A DNA stretch of 64,000 nt, taken from contig CP097899.1 in assembly GCA_023639215.1 (NCBI GenBank), positions 4,522,001-4,586,000 of the forward strand. The letters are read 5' to 3'. Under the pieces are notes generated by a model. The model worked only from the letters and a program-made list of their open reading frames with translations, was not told the origin of the DNA and made no database searches. Made by a program: the position numbers and the translations under genes. Positions 45,167 to 53,774 of the stretch are shown one piece after another. Position 1 is the first letter of the stretch, and every line of letters begins with the position of its first letter. Source of the stretch: Candidatus Pristimantibacillus lignocellulolyticus (GTDB lineage: Bacteria; Bacillota; Bacilli; Paenibacillales; Paenibacillaceae).

Positions 45167-46039
45167 ATGACACACGAGAACTACCATGAAACTAGCGCAA
45201 TCTCAAATCAACTTATTTGCTTCTACGGAGCCGGTTCGATGGCTGAGGCGATTGCTAGAGGACTACTCAACCAAGAGTTAATTCCAAGCAAACAAGTATC
45301 GATGCTTAATCGTTCAAATAAAGATCGTCAACAACAATTACATCTCGAGTACGGTGTTCAAACAACAATGCAAGGTAAAACTAATGAGCAATATCTTCAA
45401 GAAGCAAATATCATTTTCCTTGCGATGAAGCCAAAGGATGCAGTTGAAGCCATTCGTGCACTTAAGCCTAATCTTTCTTCTAATCAGTTGATTATTTCGG
45501 TAATCGCTGGATTGTCAATTACTGCTCTTGAAAAATTAATTGGAAATGACATGGCTATTGTCCGTACGATGCCCAATACTTCAAGTACTATTGGTTTAGG
45601 AGCAACTGGCATTAGTTATTCATCGTCTGTATCTGAAGAACAACGTTTCATGACTGAAATGATGTTTGAATCTATAGGTATTCATGTAGTCATCGAAGAG
45701 CAATTACAAGATGCAGTAACAAGTGTATCTGGTAGTGGTCCTGCTTACTTCTACTATGTAATGGAATCGATGATCAAAGGAGCACAGCAATCTGGTCTAA
45801 CTGCTGAGCAAGCTAAGTTGCTAGTCGTGCAAACTGCTTTAGGTGCAGCATCTATGGTTAATACTACTGGCGAATCTCCTGCTGATTTGCGTCGCAAAGT
45901 AACCTCTCCTAATGGAACAACTCAAGCAGCGCTAGAAACGATGGCTGAAGGTAATCTAGAATCAACTATTATTGCTGGAATGAACCGTTGCGCAGAGCGC
46001 GCTCAAGAAATTGGTAAAGGCATCGAGGAGGACATCTAA
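45167..46039 (+). CDS. proC: Pyrroline-5-carboxylate reductase
   Basis: The protein has about 290 residues from MTHENYHETSAISNQLICFY. It catalyses the last step of proline synthesis. The NADPH-binding motif is CFYGAGSMAEAIARGLL (about residue 19). IFLAMKPKDAVEAIRALKPN and IVRTMPNTSSTIGLGATGIS follow, with the C-terminal signature VSGSGPAYFYYVMESMIKGA. GGAGGG 8 bp before 45167 selects this start; ATG at 45162 is out of frame. Only 1 bp separates proC from mtnW, so proline and methionine-salvage genes share a transcript here. Confidence 0.95.
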   Translation: MTHENYHETSAISNQLICFYGAGSMAEAIARGLLNQELIPSKQVSMLNRSNKDRQQQLHLEYGVQTTMQGKTNEQYLQEANIIFLAMKPKDAVEAIRALKPNLSSNQLIISVIAGLSITALEKLIGNDMAIVRTMPNTSSTIGLGATGISYSSSVSEEQRFMTEMMFESIGIHVVIEEQLQDAVTSVSGSGPAYFYYVMESMIKGAQQSGLTAEQAKLLVVQTALGAASMVNTTGESPADLRRKVTSPNGTTQAALETMAEGNLESTIIAGMNRCAERAQEIGKGIEEDI

Positions 46040-46040
46040 T

Positions 46041-47267
46041 ATGAGTATGTGTATTGCAACATATCGATCATATGACGATACAGCTGATTTTAATAAAAAA
46101 GCTAATTCTATTGCGATAGGTCTAACTGTAGGTAGTTGGACTGAGCTACCAGAAGCGAAAAAAGCTTCTATGGAAAAACATCTTGGTAAAGTATTATCAA
46201 TTGATGTTCACGAACCTACTAATGCTGTAGCTGGTGAACGTTATGCAGATATTAAAATTGCATATCCAGACATTAATTTCAGTCAGGATATCCCTGCTCT
46301 CCTCGTTACGATTTTCGGAAAATTATCAATGGATGGTCGTATTAAATTAATCGATATAGATGTTTCAGAACAATTCGCATCAGCTTTCCCTGGACCGAAA
46401 TTCGGTATAGAAGGCATTCGTAATCTTGTTGGTGTGCATGATCGTCCTTTACTTATGAGTATTTTCAAATCCGTTGTTGGCCATGATCTTTCTACACTTC
46501 GCGAGCAATTTTATGAGCAAGCTTTAGGTGGAGTTGATCTCATAAAAGATGATGAGATTCTTTTTGAAAATCCATTAACTCCAATCGAAAAACGTGTTGA
46601 AGTATGTATGGAAGCTGCTCGACAAGCGGAAACAATCACTGGTCAAAAGTTGCTTTATGCAGTCAACCTTACTGGTCCAACAAGTAAACTAGCTTCTCAA
46701 GCCAAAAAAGCAATTAATGCAGGTGCAAATGCACTATTATTTAATACATTATCTTATGGTTATGATGTATTGCATGAATTAAGCAGTGATCCAGACATTA
46801 ATGTACCAATCGCATCTCATCCAGCTATGGCAGGCGCGATGTATCCATCACCGCATTACGGTATTAACGCAGCAGTATTACTTGGTAAACTTAATCGTTT
46901 AGCAGGAGCTGATCTAGTACTCTTCCCTTCTCCATATGGTTCTGTCGTTATGCCAAAGGAAGAAAACCTTGCAATTAAAGAAGTTTTACTTAATGAGATG
47001 CATCATTTGAAAACTAGCTTCCCAGTACCATCAGCTGGTATCCATCCAGGTATTGTTCCTTTAATTTTGAAAGACTTTGGAATGGATGTCGTTGTCAATG
47101 CAGGTGGCGGTATTCATGGTCACGCGATGGGCACTGCAGCTGGTGGACGAGCATTCCACCAAGCAATTCAAGCAAGCATGAACGGAATTAATTTGCGAGA
47201 TGCTGCAACGCAGTCACATCACGAAGAGTTACGAGTAGCAATAGAAGCTTGGGGGATCAAACAATAA
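46041..47267 (+). CDS. mtnW: RuBisCO-like 2,3-diketo-5-methylthiopentyl-1-phosphate enolase
   Basis: The protein has about 408 residues from MSMCIATYRSYDDTADFNKK. It is a form IV RuBisCO-like protein that enolises the diketo intermediate of methionine salvage. The metal-binding carbamylated lysine with its acidic neighbours is in GGVDLIKDDEILFENPL (about residue 170). Other RuBisCO-family regions are FPGPKFGIEGIRNLVGVHDR and NAGGGIHGHAMGTAAGGRAF (phosphate loop). GAGGAGGA precedes the ATG at 46041. Its stop overlaps the mtnX start by one base. Confidence 0.95.
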   Translation: MSMCIATYRSYDDTADFNKKANSIAIGLTVGSWTELPEAKKASMEKHLGKVLSIDVHEPTNAVAGERYADIKIAYPDINFSQDIPALLVTIFGKLSMDGRIKLIDIDVSEQFASAFPGPKFGIEGIRNLVGVHDRPLLMSIFKSVVGHDLSTLREQFYEQALGGVDLIKDDEILFENPLTPIEKRVEVCMEAARQAETITGQKLLYAVNLTGPTSKLASQAKKAINAGANALLFNTLSYGYDVLHELSSDPDINVPIASHPAMAGAMYPSPHYGINAAVLLGKLNRLAGADLVLFPSPYGSVVMPKEENLAIKEVLLNEMHHLKTSFPVPSAGIHPGIVPLILKDFGMDVVVNAGGGIHGHAMGTAAGGRAFHQAIQASMNGINLRDAATQSHHEELRVAIEAWGIKQ

Positions 47268-47929
47268 TGACAACAGCTAAGAAGAAAATTGTGTTTTGTG
47301 ATTTTGACGGCACAATTACAGTTAATGACAACATTGTTGCGATAATTAAACATTTCAAGCCTGAAGGCTGGGAACAATTGGTTGAGAAAGTTATCTCTAC
47401 TGAGATTTCAATTCAAGAAGGTGTAGGCTCATTATTCCGTCTCATTCCCGCTTCTATGGAAAAAGAAGTTGTTGAATTCGGTATTCAAAATGCTGTCATT
47501 CGTGATGGATTTGCCGAATTTGTACAATTCTGCAAAGATAGTAACATTGATTTCTATGTAACGAGTGGTGGTATCGATTTCTTCGTATATCCATTACTTA
47601 AATCTTTTGGTATTCCTGAAGATCATATTTTCTGCAATAAAAGTGATTTTACTGGAGAACAAATTGAGATTTTATGGCCACATTCTTGTGATGAACAATG
47701 TCACAATCACTGCGGAATGTGTAAACCTACCATTATGCGTAAATTCAGTAGCGAGCAATATGAAAGAATTATTATTGGTGATAGTGTGACTGATTTTGAA
47801 GGTGCAAAAATTGCTGATACTGTATACTCAAGATCTCATCTTACTGAAAAATGTAACGAGCTTGGTATAGCACATACAGAATTCCAAACTTTCTTTGACA
47901 TTATAGAAGCTATGAAACAGAAAGGATAA
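47267..47929 (+). CDS. mtnX: 2-hydroxy-3-keto-5-methylthiopentenyl-1-phosphate phosphatase
   Basis: The protein has about 220 residues from MTTAKKKIVFCDFDGTITVN. It is a HAD-superfamily phosphatase with nucleophile motif FCDFDGTIT (DxD, about residue 10), motif II FYVTSGGIDFF, and motif IV IIGDSVTDFEGA (about 172). SCDEQCHNHCGMCKP is a Cys-rich insertion seen in MtnX. TAATG couples it to mtnW, with GGGGGA 10 bp upstream. It dephosphorylates the MtnW product. Confidence 0.94.
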   Translation: MTTAKKKIVFCDFDGTITVNDNIVAIIKHFKPEGWEQLVEKVISTEISIQEGVGSLFRLIPASMEKEVVEFGIQNAVIRDGFAEFVQFCKDSNIDFYVTSGGIDFFVYPLLKSFGIPEDHIFCNKSDFTGEQIEILWPHSCDEQCHNHCGMCKPTIMRKFSSEQYERIIIGDSVTDFEGAKIADTVYSRSHLTEKCNELGIAHTEFQTFFDIIEAMKQKG

Positions 47930-47937
47930 TTACTACT

Positions 47938-48597
47938 ATGAGCTTTGATAAAATTTCATTGCACGAAAAACAAGAAGTATTAATGAAATTACGTGAAGTA
48001 AAAGAAGCATTTGCTGCGCGCAATTGGTTCCCAGGTACTGCGGGAAATCTATCGATACGTATCGGAGACTACACACCAGATCAATTCTATTTCGGCATAA
48101 CTGCAAGTGGTAAAGATAAATATGTTAATACTTCAGAAGACTTTCTATTTGTAGATCAAGATGCTATTCCTTGTGAAACGACTAATTTGAAGCCATCTGC
48201 TGAAACGCTGGTACATTGTGAAATTTACCGCAAAACAGGCGCAGGAGCTATTTTCCATATTCACTCTGTGTTTAGCAATGTTATCTCTGAATATTACTGG
48301 CATCGCCGTTCTATTCCAGTTGATGGCGTAGAACTAATTAAAGGATTGAATATTTGGGAAGAAGAATATCAGTTGGAAATTCCTATTGTGAATAACTTTG
48401 CTCATATCCCTTCTATTATTCCTGAGATTACAGAAAATTTAGATCCGAGAGTACCTGGGATTGTATTGCGTAAACATGGTGTATACGCATGGGGAGCTAA
48501 CGCTTTTGAAGCGAAACGTCATCTTGAATCATTTGAGTTTATTTTTGAATATGTTTATCGTCTTGAGATGTTGAAAAAAGGTTTACCTTCCGTATAG
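47938..48597 (+). CDS. mtnB: Methylthioribulose-1-phosphate dehydratase
   Basis: This 219-residue class II aldolase-fold enzyme has zinc ligands in FHIHSVFSNV (His-x-His, about residue 102) and LRKHGVYAWG (about 177). The catalytic glutamate is in PSAETLVHCEIYR, and NWFPGTAGNLSIR is the start of the family signature. It dehydrates methylthioribulose 1-phosphate, the step before MtnW. It ends the proC-mtnWXB unit, 8 bp after mtnX. No mtnD, mtnA or mtnK is in the window. Confidence 0.95.
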   Translation: MSFDKISLHEKQEVLMKLREVKEAFAARNWFPGTAGNLSIRIGDYTPDQFYFGITASGKDKYVNTSEDFLFVDQDAIPCETTNLKPSAETLVHCEIYRKTGAGAIFHIHSVFSNVISEYYWHRRSIPVDGVELIKGLNIWEEEYQLEIPIVNNFAHIPSIIPEITENLDPRVPGIVLRKHGVYAWGANAFEAKRHLESFEFIFEYVYRLEMLKKGLPSV

Positions 48598-48646
48598 TGT
48601 AAACAGTAATCTTCTTCTTTCATAAATGTCTTATATATAGATACTA

Positions 48647-48704
48647 AAAAAGGAATGTCCCCGTCGTCATCTCACTAGAGCGTGACTTCTGGACATTCCT
48701 TTTT
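48647..48704. terminator. Bidirectional terminator after mtnB
   Basis: AAAAAGGAATGTCC and GGACATTCCTTTTT make a 14-bp stem; the 30-base loop holds a short GTCA/TGAC-type pairing. T-runs suit both the mtnB transcript and the convergent GNAT gene. Confidence 0.9.
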
Positions 48705-48710
48705 CAATAA

Positions 48711-49259
48711 TTATTTCCGTTTATTAAGTTTGTATAAATTATAACTTTCGCTATCAATCTCGATAATATGCTCAAAGTTAAATCCACACTTTGCTATAAC
48801 TCTATTCGATGGTATGTTACTTAATAAAGCAATAGCGTTTAGCTCATCGACGTTCGTGTTCTCAAATAAAAAATGGACTATCCCTTTTGCAGCCTGCGTT
48901 GTATAGCCTTTACCTCTATGATCCTTAGAAATTGCATACATAATCTCTCGATTAGGAGGTGGCAATTCATCTTTTATGCCTGTACAACACCAACCGATAA
49001 GTTCATTTGTCTCTTTCAAAATGATTCCTAATCGTAGTCGTAGTTCACCAATGTCTTCACCTTTCGATAAAGCATCTAAAAACTGTTTATTCTCCGGAAT
49101 TTCATAGTTAATAAACCAATCTTCCCTTTGTTCTTTTGATACGTTCCAACCTGGTAAATATTCATAAATCTCCGGTTGCCAAGTAAGTTCGTGAAATTTT
49201 TCTAAATCAGAAACGATGAACTCTCGTAAAATGACGTCCCCACAATCAATCTTAAAAAT
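48711..49259 (-). CDS. GNAT acetyltransferase (RimJ/RimL type), probable AUU start
   Basis: From ATT at 49259 the frame gives about 182 residues: IFKIDCGDVILREFIVSDLE, then WQPEIYEYLPGWNVSKEQRE, and later the acetyl-CoA loop SKDHRGKGYTTQAAKGIVHF and NIPSNRVIAKCGFNFEHIIE. These N-terminal parts are essential to the fold, but the frame has no ATG, GTG or TTG before 49019, which is mid-domain. A TAA stop lies at 49272-49274. AAGGGGAAG is 5-8 bp before two adjacent ATT codons at 49262 and 49259. Translational coupling to the gene 13 bp upstream would help. A mutated start or sequence error is the alternative. Substrate unknown. Confidence 0.7.
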   Translation of the reverse strand: MFKIDCGDVILREFIVSDLEKFHELTWQPEIYEYLPGWNVSKEQREDWFINYEIPENKQFLDALSKGEDIGELRLRLGIILKETNELIGWCCTGIKDELPPPNREIMYAISKDHRGKGYTTQAAKGIVHFLFENTNVDELNAIALLSNIPSNRVIAKCGFNFEHIIEIDSESYNLYKLNKRK

Positions 49260-49275
49260 AATATCTTCCCCTTAT

Positions 49276-49854
49276 CTAGCTTTGACTTCCCTCAATAGCT
49301 AGTAATAATACTGCTGCTGCTAGACCTAAGCGAGGGTCTAATTGTTTGTTTGTATTAGCTGAGAAATCCACATTTAATTTACTAACCATAGGATTAAAGT
49401 TTTGTTGGAATTCTACAACCGTTCTCCCATCTATTTCACCATGAAATTTTTGTGGAACTAGATTTGTTAAAAATCTTCTTAGTAATGCAAGTAGCGCACT
49501 ATCTTCCTTAATAAGACCAACTTCTTGTTCATTAGCATTGAGTATAATCCATTCGTCTTTCAGAATTGACTTCATACCTTTACGACGCAGAGAACCAAGG
49601 TTTTCTCTTGTTACAACATCTACTACATCATATGTTGCAGCGAAATCAATTACACTACGAGCTTGAATCATTATCAATTCCTGTTGCATAGATTCATCAC
49701 TATATAGACGAATATCCTCTTTCAACTTGAAAGCTTTCATCTGAGAGAACATGACTAGCTGTTCATTATTATCATAAATATGAAATTTAGCTCCTAGTAC
49801 AGTTAATATTTTCTTTCTAACAACGTACTCTGTATGAGTAAAGATCGGATTCAA
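49276..49854 (-). CDS. LURP-one-related / scramblase-like protein
   Basis: This 192-residue protein has the tubby-like beta-barrel pattern of the LURP-one (YxjI) family: KKILTVLGAKFHIYDNNEQL, MQARSVIDFAATYDVVDVVT-like strands, LGSLRRKGMKSILKDEWIIL and a hydrophobic C-terminal helix (LGLAAAVLLLAIE, about residues 175-187). Members are thought to be membrane-associated, and their biochemical role in bacteria is not established. It is divergent from the RNase J gene and shares a transcript with the GNAT gene. The 320-bp gap upstream (49855-50175) is AT-rich and should hold two promoters; I see no other feature in it. Confidence 0.75.
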   Translation of the reverse strand: MNPIFTHTEYVVRKKILTVLGAKFHIYDNNEQLVMFSQMKAFKLKEDIRLYSDESMQQELIMIQARSVIDFAATYDVVDVVTRENLGSLRRKGMKSILKDEWIILNANEQEVGLIKEDSALLALLRRFLTNLVPQKFHGEIDGRTVVEFQQNFNPMVSKLNVDFSANTNKQLDPRLGLAAAVLLLAIEGSQS

Positions 49855-50175
49855 TGAAATACCTCCTATTAGTAGTGCATGTTTAATGTTAATCCCTACC
49901 TAATGAGCATCCTCAATTAAACATAAGAGAAAATAGTTAGGAGTCCATTAGATTTACAATGATACTACCATAATAAGGCATTATTCATTTATGTTGCAAT
50001 ATAAACTATTATTGAAATTATATTTTTATGTATATTTATTTTCATTAAACAAACATTATATTTGTGATATATTGCAAACTCGAATTAATCAAACTCACAA
50101 TTGTACAAAAGTTAGTGGGCTCGCTTCTATTTTACGTCGTCTCTTACCTCATTCATAATAGCACTGGAGGAAATT

Positions 50176-51867
50176 ATGATGAATACAACTAAACAGAATG
50201 AGACTGAAAAAATGTTATCTGTTTTTGCATTAGGTGGCTTATTTGAAATAGGCAAAAACATGTATGTCGTGCAATATGATCAAGATATTGTAATTGTCGA
50301 TTGTGGTTCAAAATTTCCTGATGAAAGTTTGTTAGGTGTAGATCTAATTATCCCTGATATTTCTTACTTATTAGAGAATAAAGAATCGGTACGAGCTATG
50401 ATTGTGACTCATGGACATGAGGACCATATAGGAGCTATTCCTTACGTACTCAAACAATTGAATATGAAAGTTTATGGATCTGGATTAACTTTAGGTCTAA
50501 TTAAAGGAAAACTAAAAGAACATCATCTTAATCAAACCGAATTACATGAAATTAACTCGGACTCACATTTGGAACTCGGTAGTCTGAAGCTTTCTTTCTT
50601 CCGTACTAATCACAGCATTCCAGACTGTCTTGGTGTTGTTATCGATACTCCTGAAGGCAGAGTTGTACATACGGGCGATTTCAAATTTGATCTTTCACCA
50701 GTCAACCAACAATTCCCTGATATACATAAGATGGCTAACATCGGTGAAAGTGGTGTTCTACTTCTACTATCCGAGAGCACCAATGCCGAGCGACCAGGAT
50801 TCACCCCCTCTGAGAAAATAGTCGGTGAACGTATTCAAGATGCTTTTCAAAGAGCAGAGAACAAAATATTTCTCACAACTTTTGCCTCTAACGTTAATAG
50901 ACTACAACAAGTCGTAGATGCTTCTCATAAGACCAACCGAAAAATCATTCTACTCGGTAGAAGTATGGTTAATGTCGTAAAAGTTGCCATGGAGTTAGGT
51001 TATTTGAACGTTCCTGAAGATATGATTATCGACGCCAACGAAGCTAAAAATTTCCCTAGGGAACGTATCACTGTCCTATGTACTGGGAGTCAAGGGGAAC
51101 CACTAGCAGCCCTTTCAAGATTAGCTAGCTCTACTCATCCATTGATTGCAATCGAAGAAGGTGACACAGTTATCTTTGCTTCTTCACCTATTCCTGGTAA
51201 CGAAAGAAGTGTATCAAGTACACTTAATCATCTATATATGTTAGGAGCAGACGTTATCCATGGAAATGGCTCTTCAACTGGCATGCATGTGTCAGGTCAC
51301 GGAAGTCAAGAGGAATTAAAATTAATGTTAACATTAATGAAACCCCATTATTTTGTTCCGATTCATGGGGAATATCGTATGCTTCATCAACATCGAATTC
51401 TTGCTCAATCTGTTGGGGTAGATTGGAACAATATATTCATCTTACGTAATGGAGATACGCTAGATATTGTGAACAAGCAAGCAGAACAATCTCGTCAGGT
51501 AACAGCAGGAAATACGCTTGTAGATGGCTTTGGAATTGGAGATGTCGGTGATATTGTACTACGGGACCGTAAACATCTTGCCGAGGATGGCATTCTTGTT
51601 GTAATTATCACTTTAAGCCAACAAGAAAGTGCTTTATTATCGGAACCAGAAATTATTACAAGGGGATTTGTATATGTTAAGGAATCAGAGGAACTGTTGA
51701 ACGCGGTTAGAAATTTAGCTATTGTTGAAATAGATAAACTACAGCAATCAGAAAATGACTGGAAATGGTCTCACTTGAAAACGAATATACGAGACTCTAT
51801 TGGTAAATTTATATATGCAGAAACAAGACGAAGACCGATGATATTACCTATTATGATTGAAGTATAA
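50176..51867 (+). CDS. Ribonuclease J family exo/endoribonuclease
   Basis: This 563-residue metallo-beta-lactamase/beta-CASP RNase has FALGGLFEIGKNMYVVQYDQ at the start, the zinc motif VTHGHEDHIGAIPY (about residue 76), HTGDFKFDLSPV (about 167), beta-CASP motifs ITVLCTGSQGEPLAALSR and SGHGSQEELKLML, and motif PIHGEYRMLHQH. The C-terminal end ETRRRPMILPIMIEV is the RNase J domain. It matures and decays RNA from the 5' end. Local differences from RNase J1 (for example VDCGSKFPDESLLGVD) make a second paralogue possible; I cannot choose. GGAGG precedes the ATG. Confidence 0.93.
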   Translation: MMNTTKQNETEKMLSVFALGGLFEIGKNMYVVQYDQDIVIVDCGSKFPDESLLGVDLIIPDISYLLENKESVRAMIVTHGHEDHIGAIPYVLKQLNMKVYGSGLTLGLIKGKLKEHHLNQTELHEINSDSHLELGSLKLSFFRTNHSIPDCLGVVIDTPEGRVVHTGDFKFDLSPVNQQFPDIHKMANIGESGVLLLLSESTNAERPGFTPSEKIVGERIQDAFQRAENKIFLTTFASNVNRLQQVVDASHKTNRKIILLGRSMVNVVKVAMELGYLNVPEDMIIDANEAKNFPRERITVLCTGSQGEPLAALSRLASSTHPLIAIEEGDTVIFASSPIPGNERSVSSTLNHLYMLGADVIHGNGSSTGMHVSGHGSQEELKLMLTLMKPHYFVPIHGEYRMLHQHRILAQSVGVDWNNIFILRNGDTLDIVNKQAEQSRQVTAGNTLVDGFGIGDVGDIVLRDRKHLAEDGILVVIITLSQQESALLSEPEIITRGFVYVKESEELLNAVRNLAIVEIDKLQQSENDWKWSHLKTNIRDSIGKFIYAETRRRPMILPIMIEV

Positions 51868-51909
51868 TCCATCTAGACGGCTTTACAAGAATATCTCAAA
51901 TTGTTATAA

Positions 51910-51942
51910 AAATGCGTGAGCTCGTTTTGAGCTCACGCATTT
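51910..51942. terminator. Terminator between rnj and abfA
   Basis: AAATGCGTGAGCTC and GAGCTCACGCATTT form a 14-bp stem with a 5-base loop. The minus strand has TTTTTAT next, so it best serves the arabinofuranosidase gene. It may also stop the RNase J transcript. Confidence 0.88.
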
Positions 51943-51985
51943 CGCATCACTATATTAAACTAATATATCTCATTCAAAATGGCAA

Positions 51986-53497
51986 TTACTTTTCATTTAC
52001 TTTAAGTCTAATCACGTTCCAAGAGGTTTTTAAAAGTTGGGCAGTAATATGTCCACCTTCTACAGAAGTTGTTGTGCAAGTTTGTGGGACAACATTGTTC
52101 GGGTTATGCTTTGTATTCACTGCTTTAATATCTTCATTGGCTAGTACAATATGTTCGATCAATTGAACTTCACCGAAGCTGCGCAGATCAATATCAAGTT
52201 GCAGACCTTCTTCCAAATGTCTGTTTACCGCAAATATCGTTACTTCATTAGACTCTTCATTGTACACACTAATAGATTCTAAGTAAGGGACATCAGTAAA
52301 ATCTTTCGAATCGTACTTCGGACTACTGACTAGCGGATGAAGAACCGTTCCTCGCCCATAGACAGAAGTATGCAGGAATGGATAGTAAGTCGTTTGTAAC
52401 CACAATGCTCCCCCATTCTCAGTCATAATCGGAGCAATAACATTAATAAGTTGCGCCATGCATGCCATTTTAACTCTATCAGCATGTTTCAATATCGTAA
52501 TTAATAAGCAGCCTACAACGAGTGCATCTTCTACATTATATACATCTTCCAGATCTGGTGGTCCGATTTGCCAACGTTGTTCTGCCGTACTCGCCCCTAT
52601 TGTGTTCCATACATTCCATTCATCTAGCGATAAATATATTTTTTTCTTACTTTTCTTTTTCGCTTTAATATAATCACAAACTGCTGCAACGCTGCTTATG
52701 AATTGATCCAAATCAAGTGATTTTGCTAAGAAGTTTGGTGTATCTTTTTCATTGTTATTGTAGTATTGGTGAAGAGACAAGTAATCTACGTTGTCATAAG
52801 TTAGATCTAATACTGTCGCTTCCCATTCGGCAAATGTACTCATACCACTACCAGAGCTACCACAAGCGACAAATTCTAATGTTGGATCAATCCAGCGCAT
52901 CGCTTTAGCTGATTCATTAGCAAGTCGTCCATATTCGTAAGCTGTTTTCGCACCAATTTGCCATGGCCCATCCATTTCATTTCCTAAACACCATGTTTTG
53001 AAAGCATGAGGTTCTTTATATCCATGAGCTATACGTAAGTCACTCCAATACGATCCTGAAGGGTGATTACAATATTCAACTAAGTTTCTTGCTGCATCAA
53101 TTCCTCTAGTCCCTAGATTGACTGCCATCATAACTTCTGATCCAGCTAACTTGGCCCATTCTGCAAATTCATTCGTACCTACATAATTAGGTTCTGTTGT
53201 ACTCCATGCGAGGTCTAGCCTTTGTTTACGTTCATTTTTCGGACCAACGCCGTCTTCCCAGTTGTATCCAGACACGAAATTCCCACCTGGATAACGAATA
53301 ATAGGAATGTTTAACGATTGAATTGCCTCTAATGCATCACGACGAAAACCTTGCTCATTTGCAGTAGCATGATCAGGTTCATATATACCACCATATACCG
53401 CACGTCCCAAGTGTTCAATAAAAGAACCATATACTCGAGGATCTACCTCAGCTAGCTTAAAATCTTTGTCTACAATCATCTTTGATTTCAATGTCAT
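51986..53497 (-). CDS. abfA: GH51 alpha-L-arabinofuranosidase
   Basis: This 503-residue cytoplasmic enzyme (no signal peptide) removes arabinofuranose from arabino-oligosaccharides. The acid/base glutamate is in CLGNEMDGPWQIG (about residue 174) and the nucleophile in LSLDEWNVWNT (about 292). The TIM barrel begins YGSFIEHLGRAVYGGIYEPD and IIRYPGGNFVSGYNWEDGVG. A beta-sandwich completes the C-terminus. Its leader carries two units of the RBS-bearing hairpin element. It is divergent from an ArsR-type regulator that is its likely controller. Confidence 0.95.
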   Translation of the reverse strand: MTLKSKMIVDKDFKLAEVDPRVYGSFIEHLGRAVYGGIYEPDHATANEQGFRRDALEAIQSLNIPIIRYPGGNFVSGYNWEDGVGPKNERKQRLDLAWSTTEPNYVGTNEFAEWAKLAGSEVMMAVNLGTRGIDAARNLVEYCNHPSGSYWSDLRIAHGYKEPHAFKTWCLGNEMDGPWQIGAKTAYEYGRLANESAKAMRWIDPTLEFVACGSSGSGMSTFAEWEATVLDLTYDNVDYLSLHQYYNNNEKDTPNFLAKSLDLDQFISSVAAVCDYIKAKKKSKKKIYLSLDEWNVWNTIGASTAEQRWQIGPPDLEDVYNVEDALVVGCLLITILKHADRVKMACMAQLINVIAPIMTENGGALWLQTTYYPFLHTSVYGRGTVLHPLVSSPKYDSKDFTDVPYLESISVYNEESNEVTIFAVNRHLEEGLQLDIDLRSFGEVQLIEHIVLANEDIKAVNTKHNPNNVVPQTCTTTSVEGGHITAQLLKTSWNVIRLKVNEK

Positions 53498-53507
53498 AAA
53501 TGTTGTT

Positions 53508-53632
53508 CCTCCTAAAACTTTTTGTAGCCTCTCGTATTACTTCTTTGTAACAAAAAGTAGCTTCGAAAGCATGGACTAACTTTTTATTAACTTCCTGTAG
53601 TAAGTTCTAGCGATGAAAAGTCATATCGGAAG
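53508..53632 (-). repeat. RBS-bearing hairpin element, two tandem units upstream of abfA
   Basis: Unit 1 (53508-53570), minus strand: GCTTTCGAAGC, TACTTTTTGT, a middle part, ACAAAAAGTTTTAGGAGG. ACTTTTTGT pairs with ACAAAAAGT. Unit 2 (53578-53632) is upstream and degenerate: ATGACTTTTCAT and a middle part, then GGAAGTTAATAAAAAGTT. Unit 1 ends in the abfA Shine-Dalgarno sequence. The rest of the space to 53774 holds the divergent promoters. Confidence 0.75.
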
Positions 53633-53774
53633 TATTTTCTCATAAGGATTAATTATTTTATTAATCCTTTGGTTGGATTATACTATTATTATAAGTACAT
53701 TAATTACTTTTACACAATTCAAATATTGAGGATTAACTAATTTACGTATTCTACTGAATTTCGGAGGGATGATA

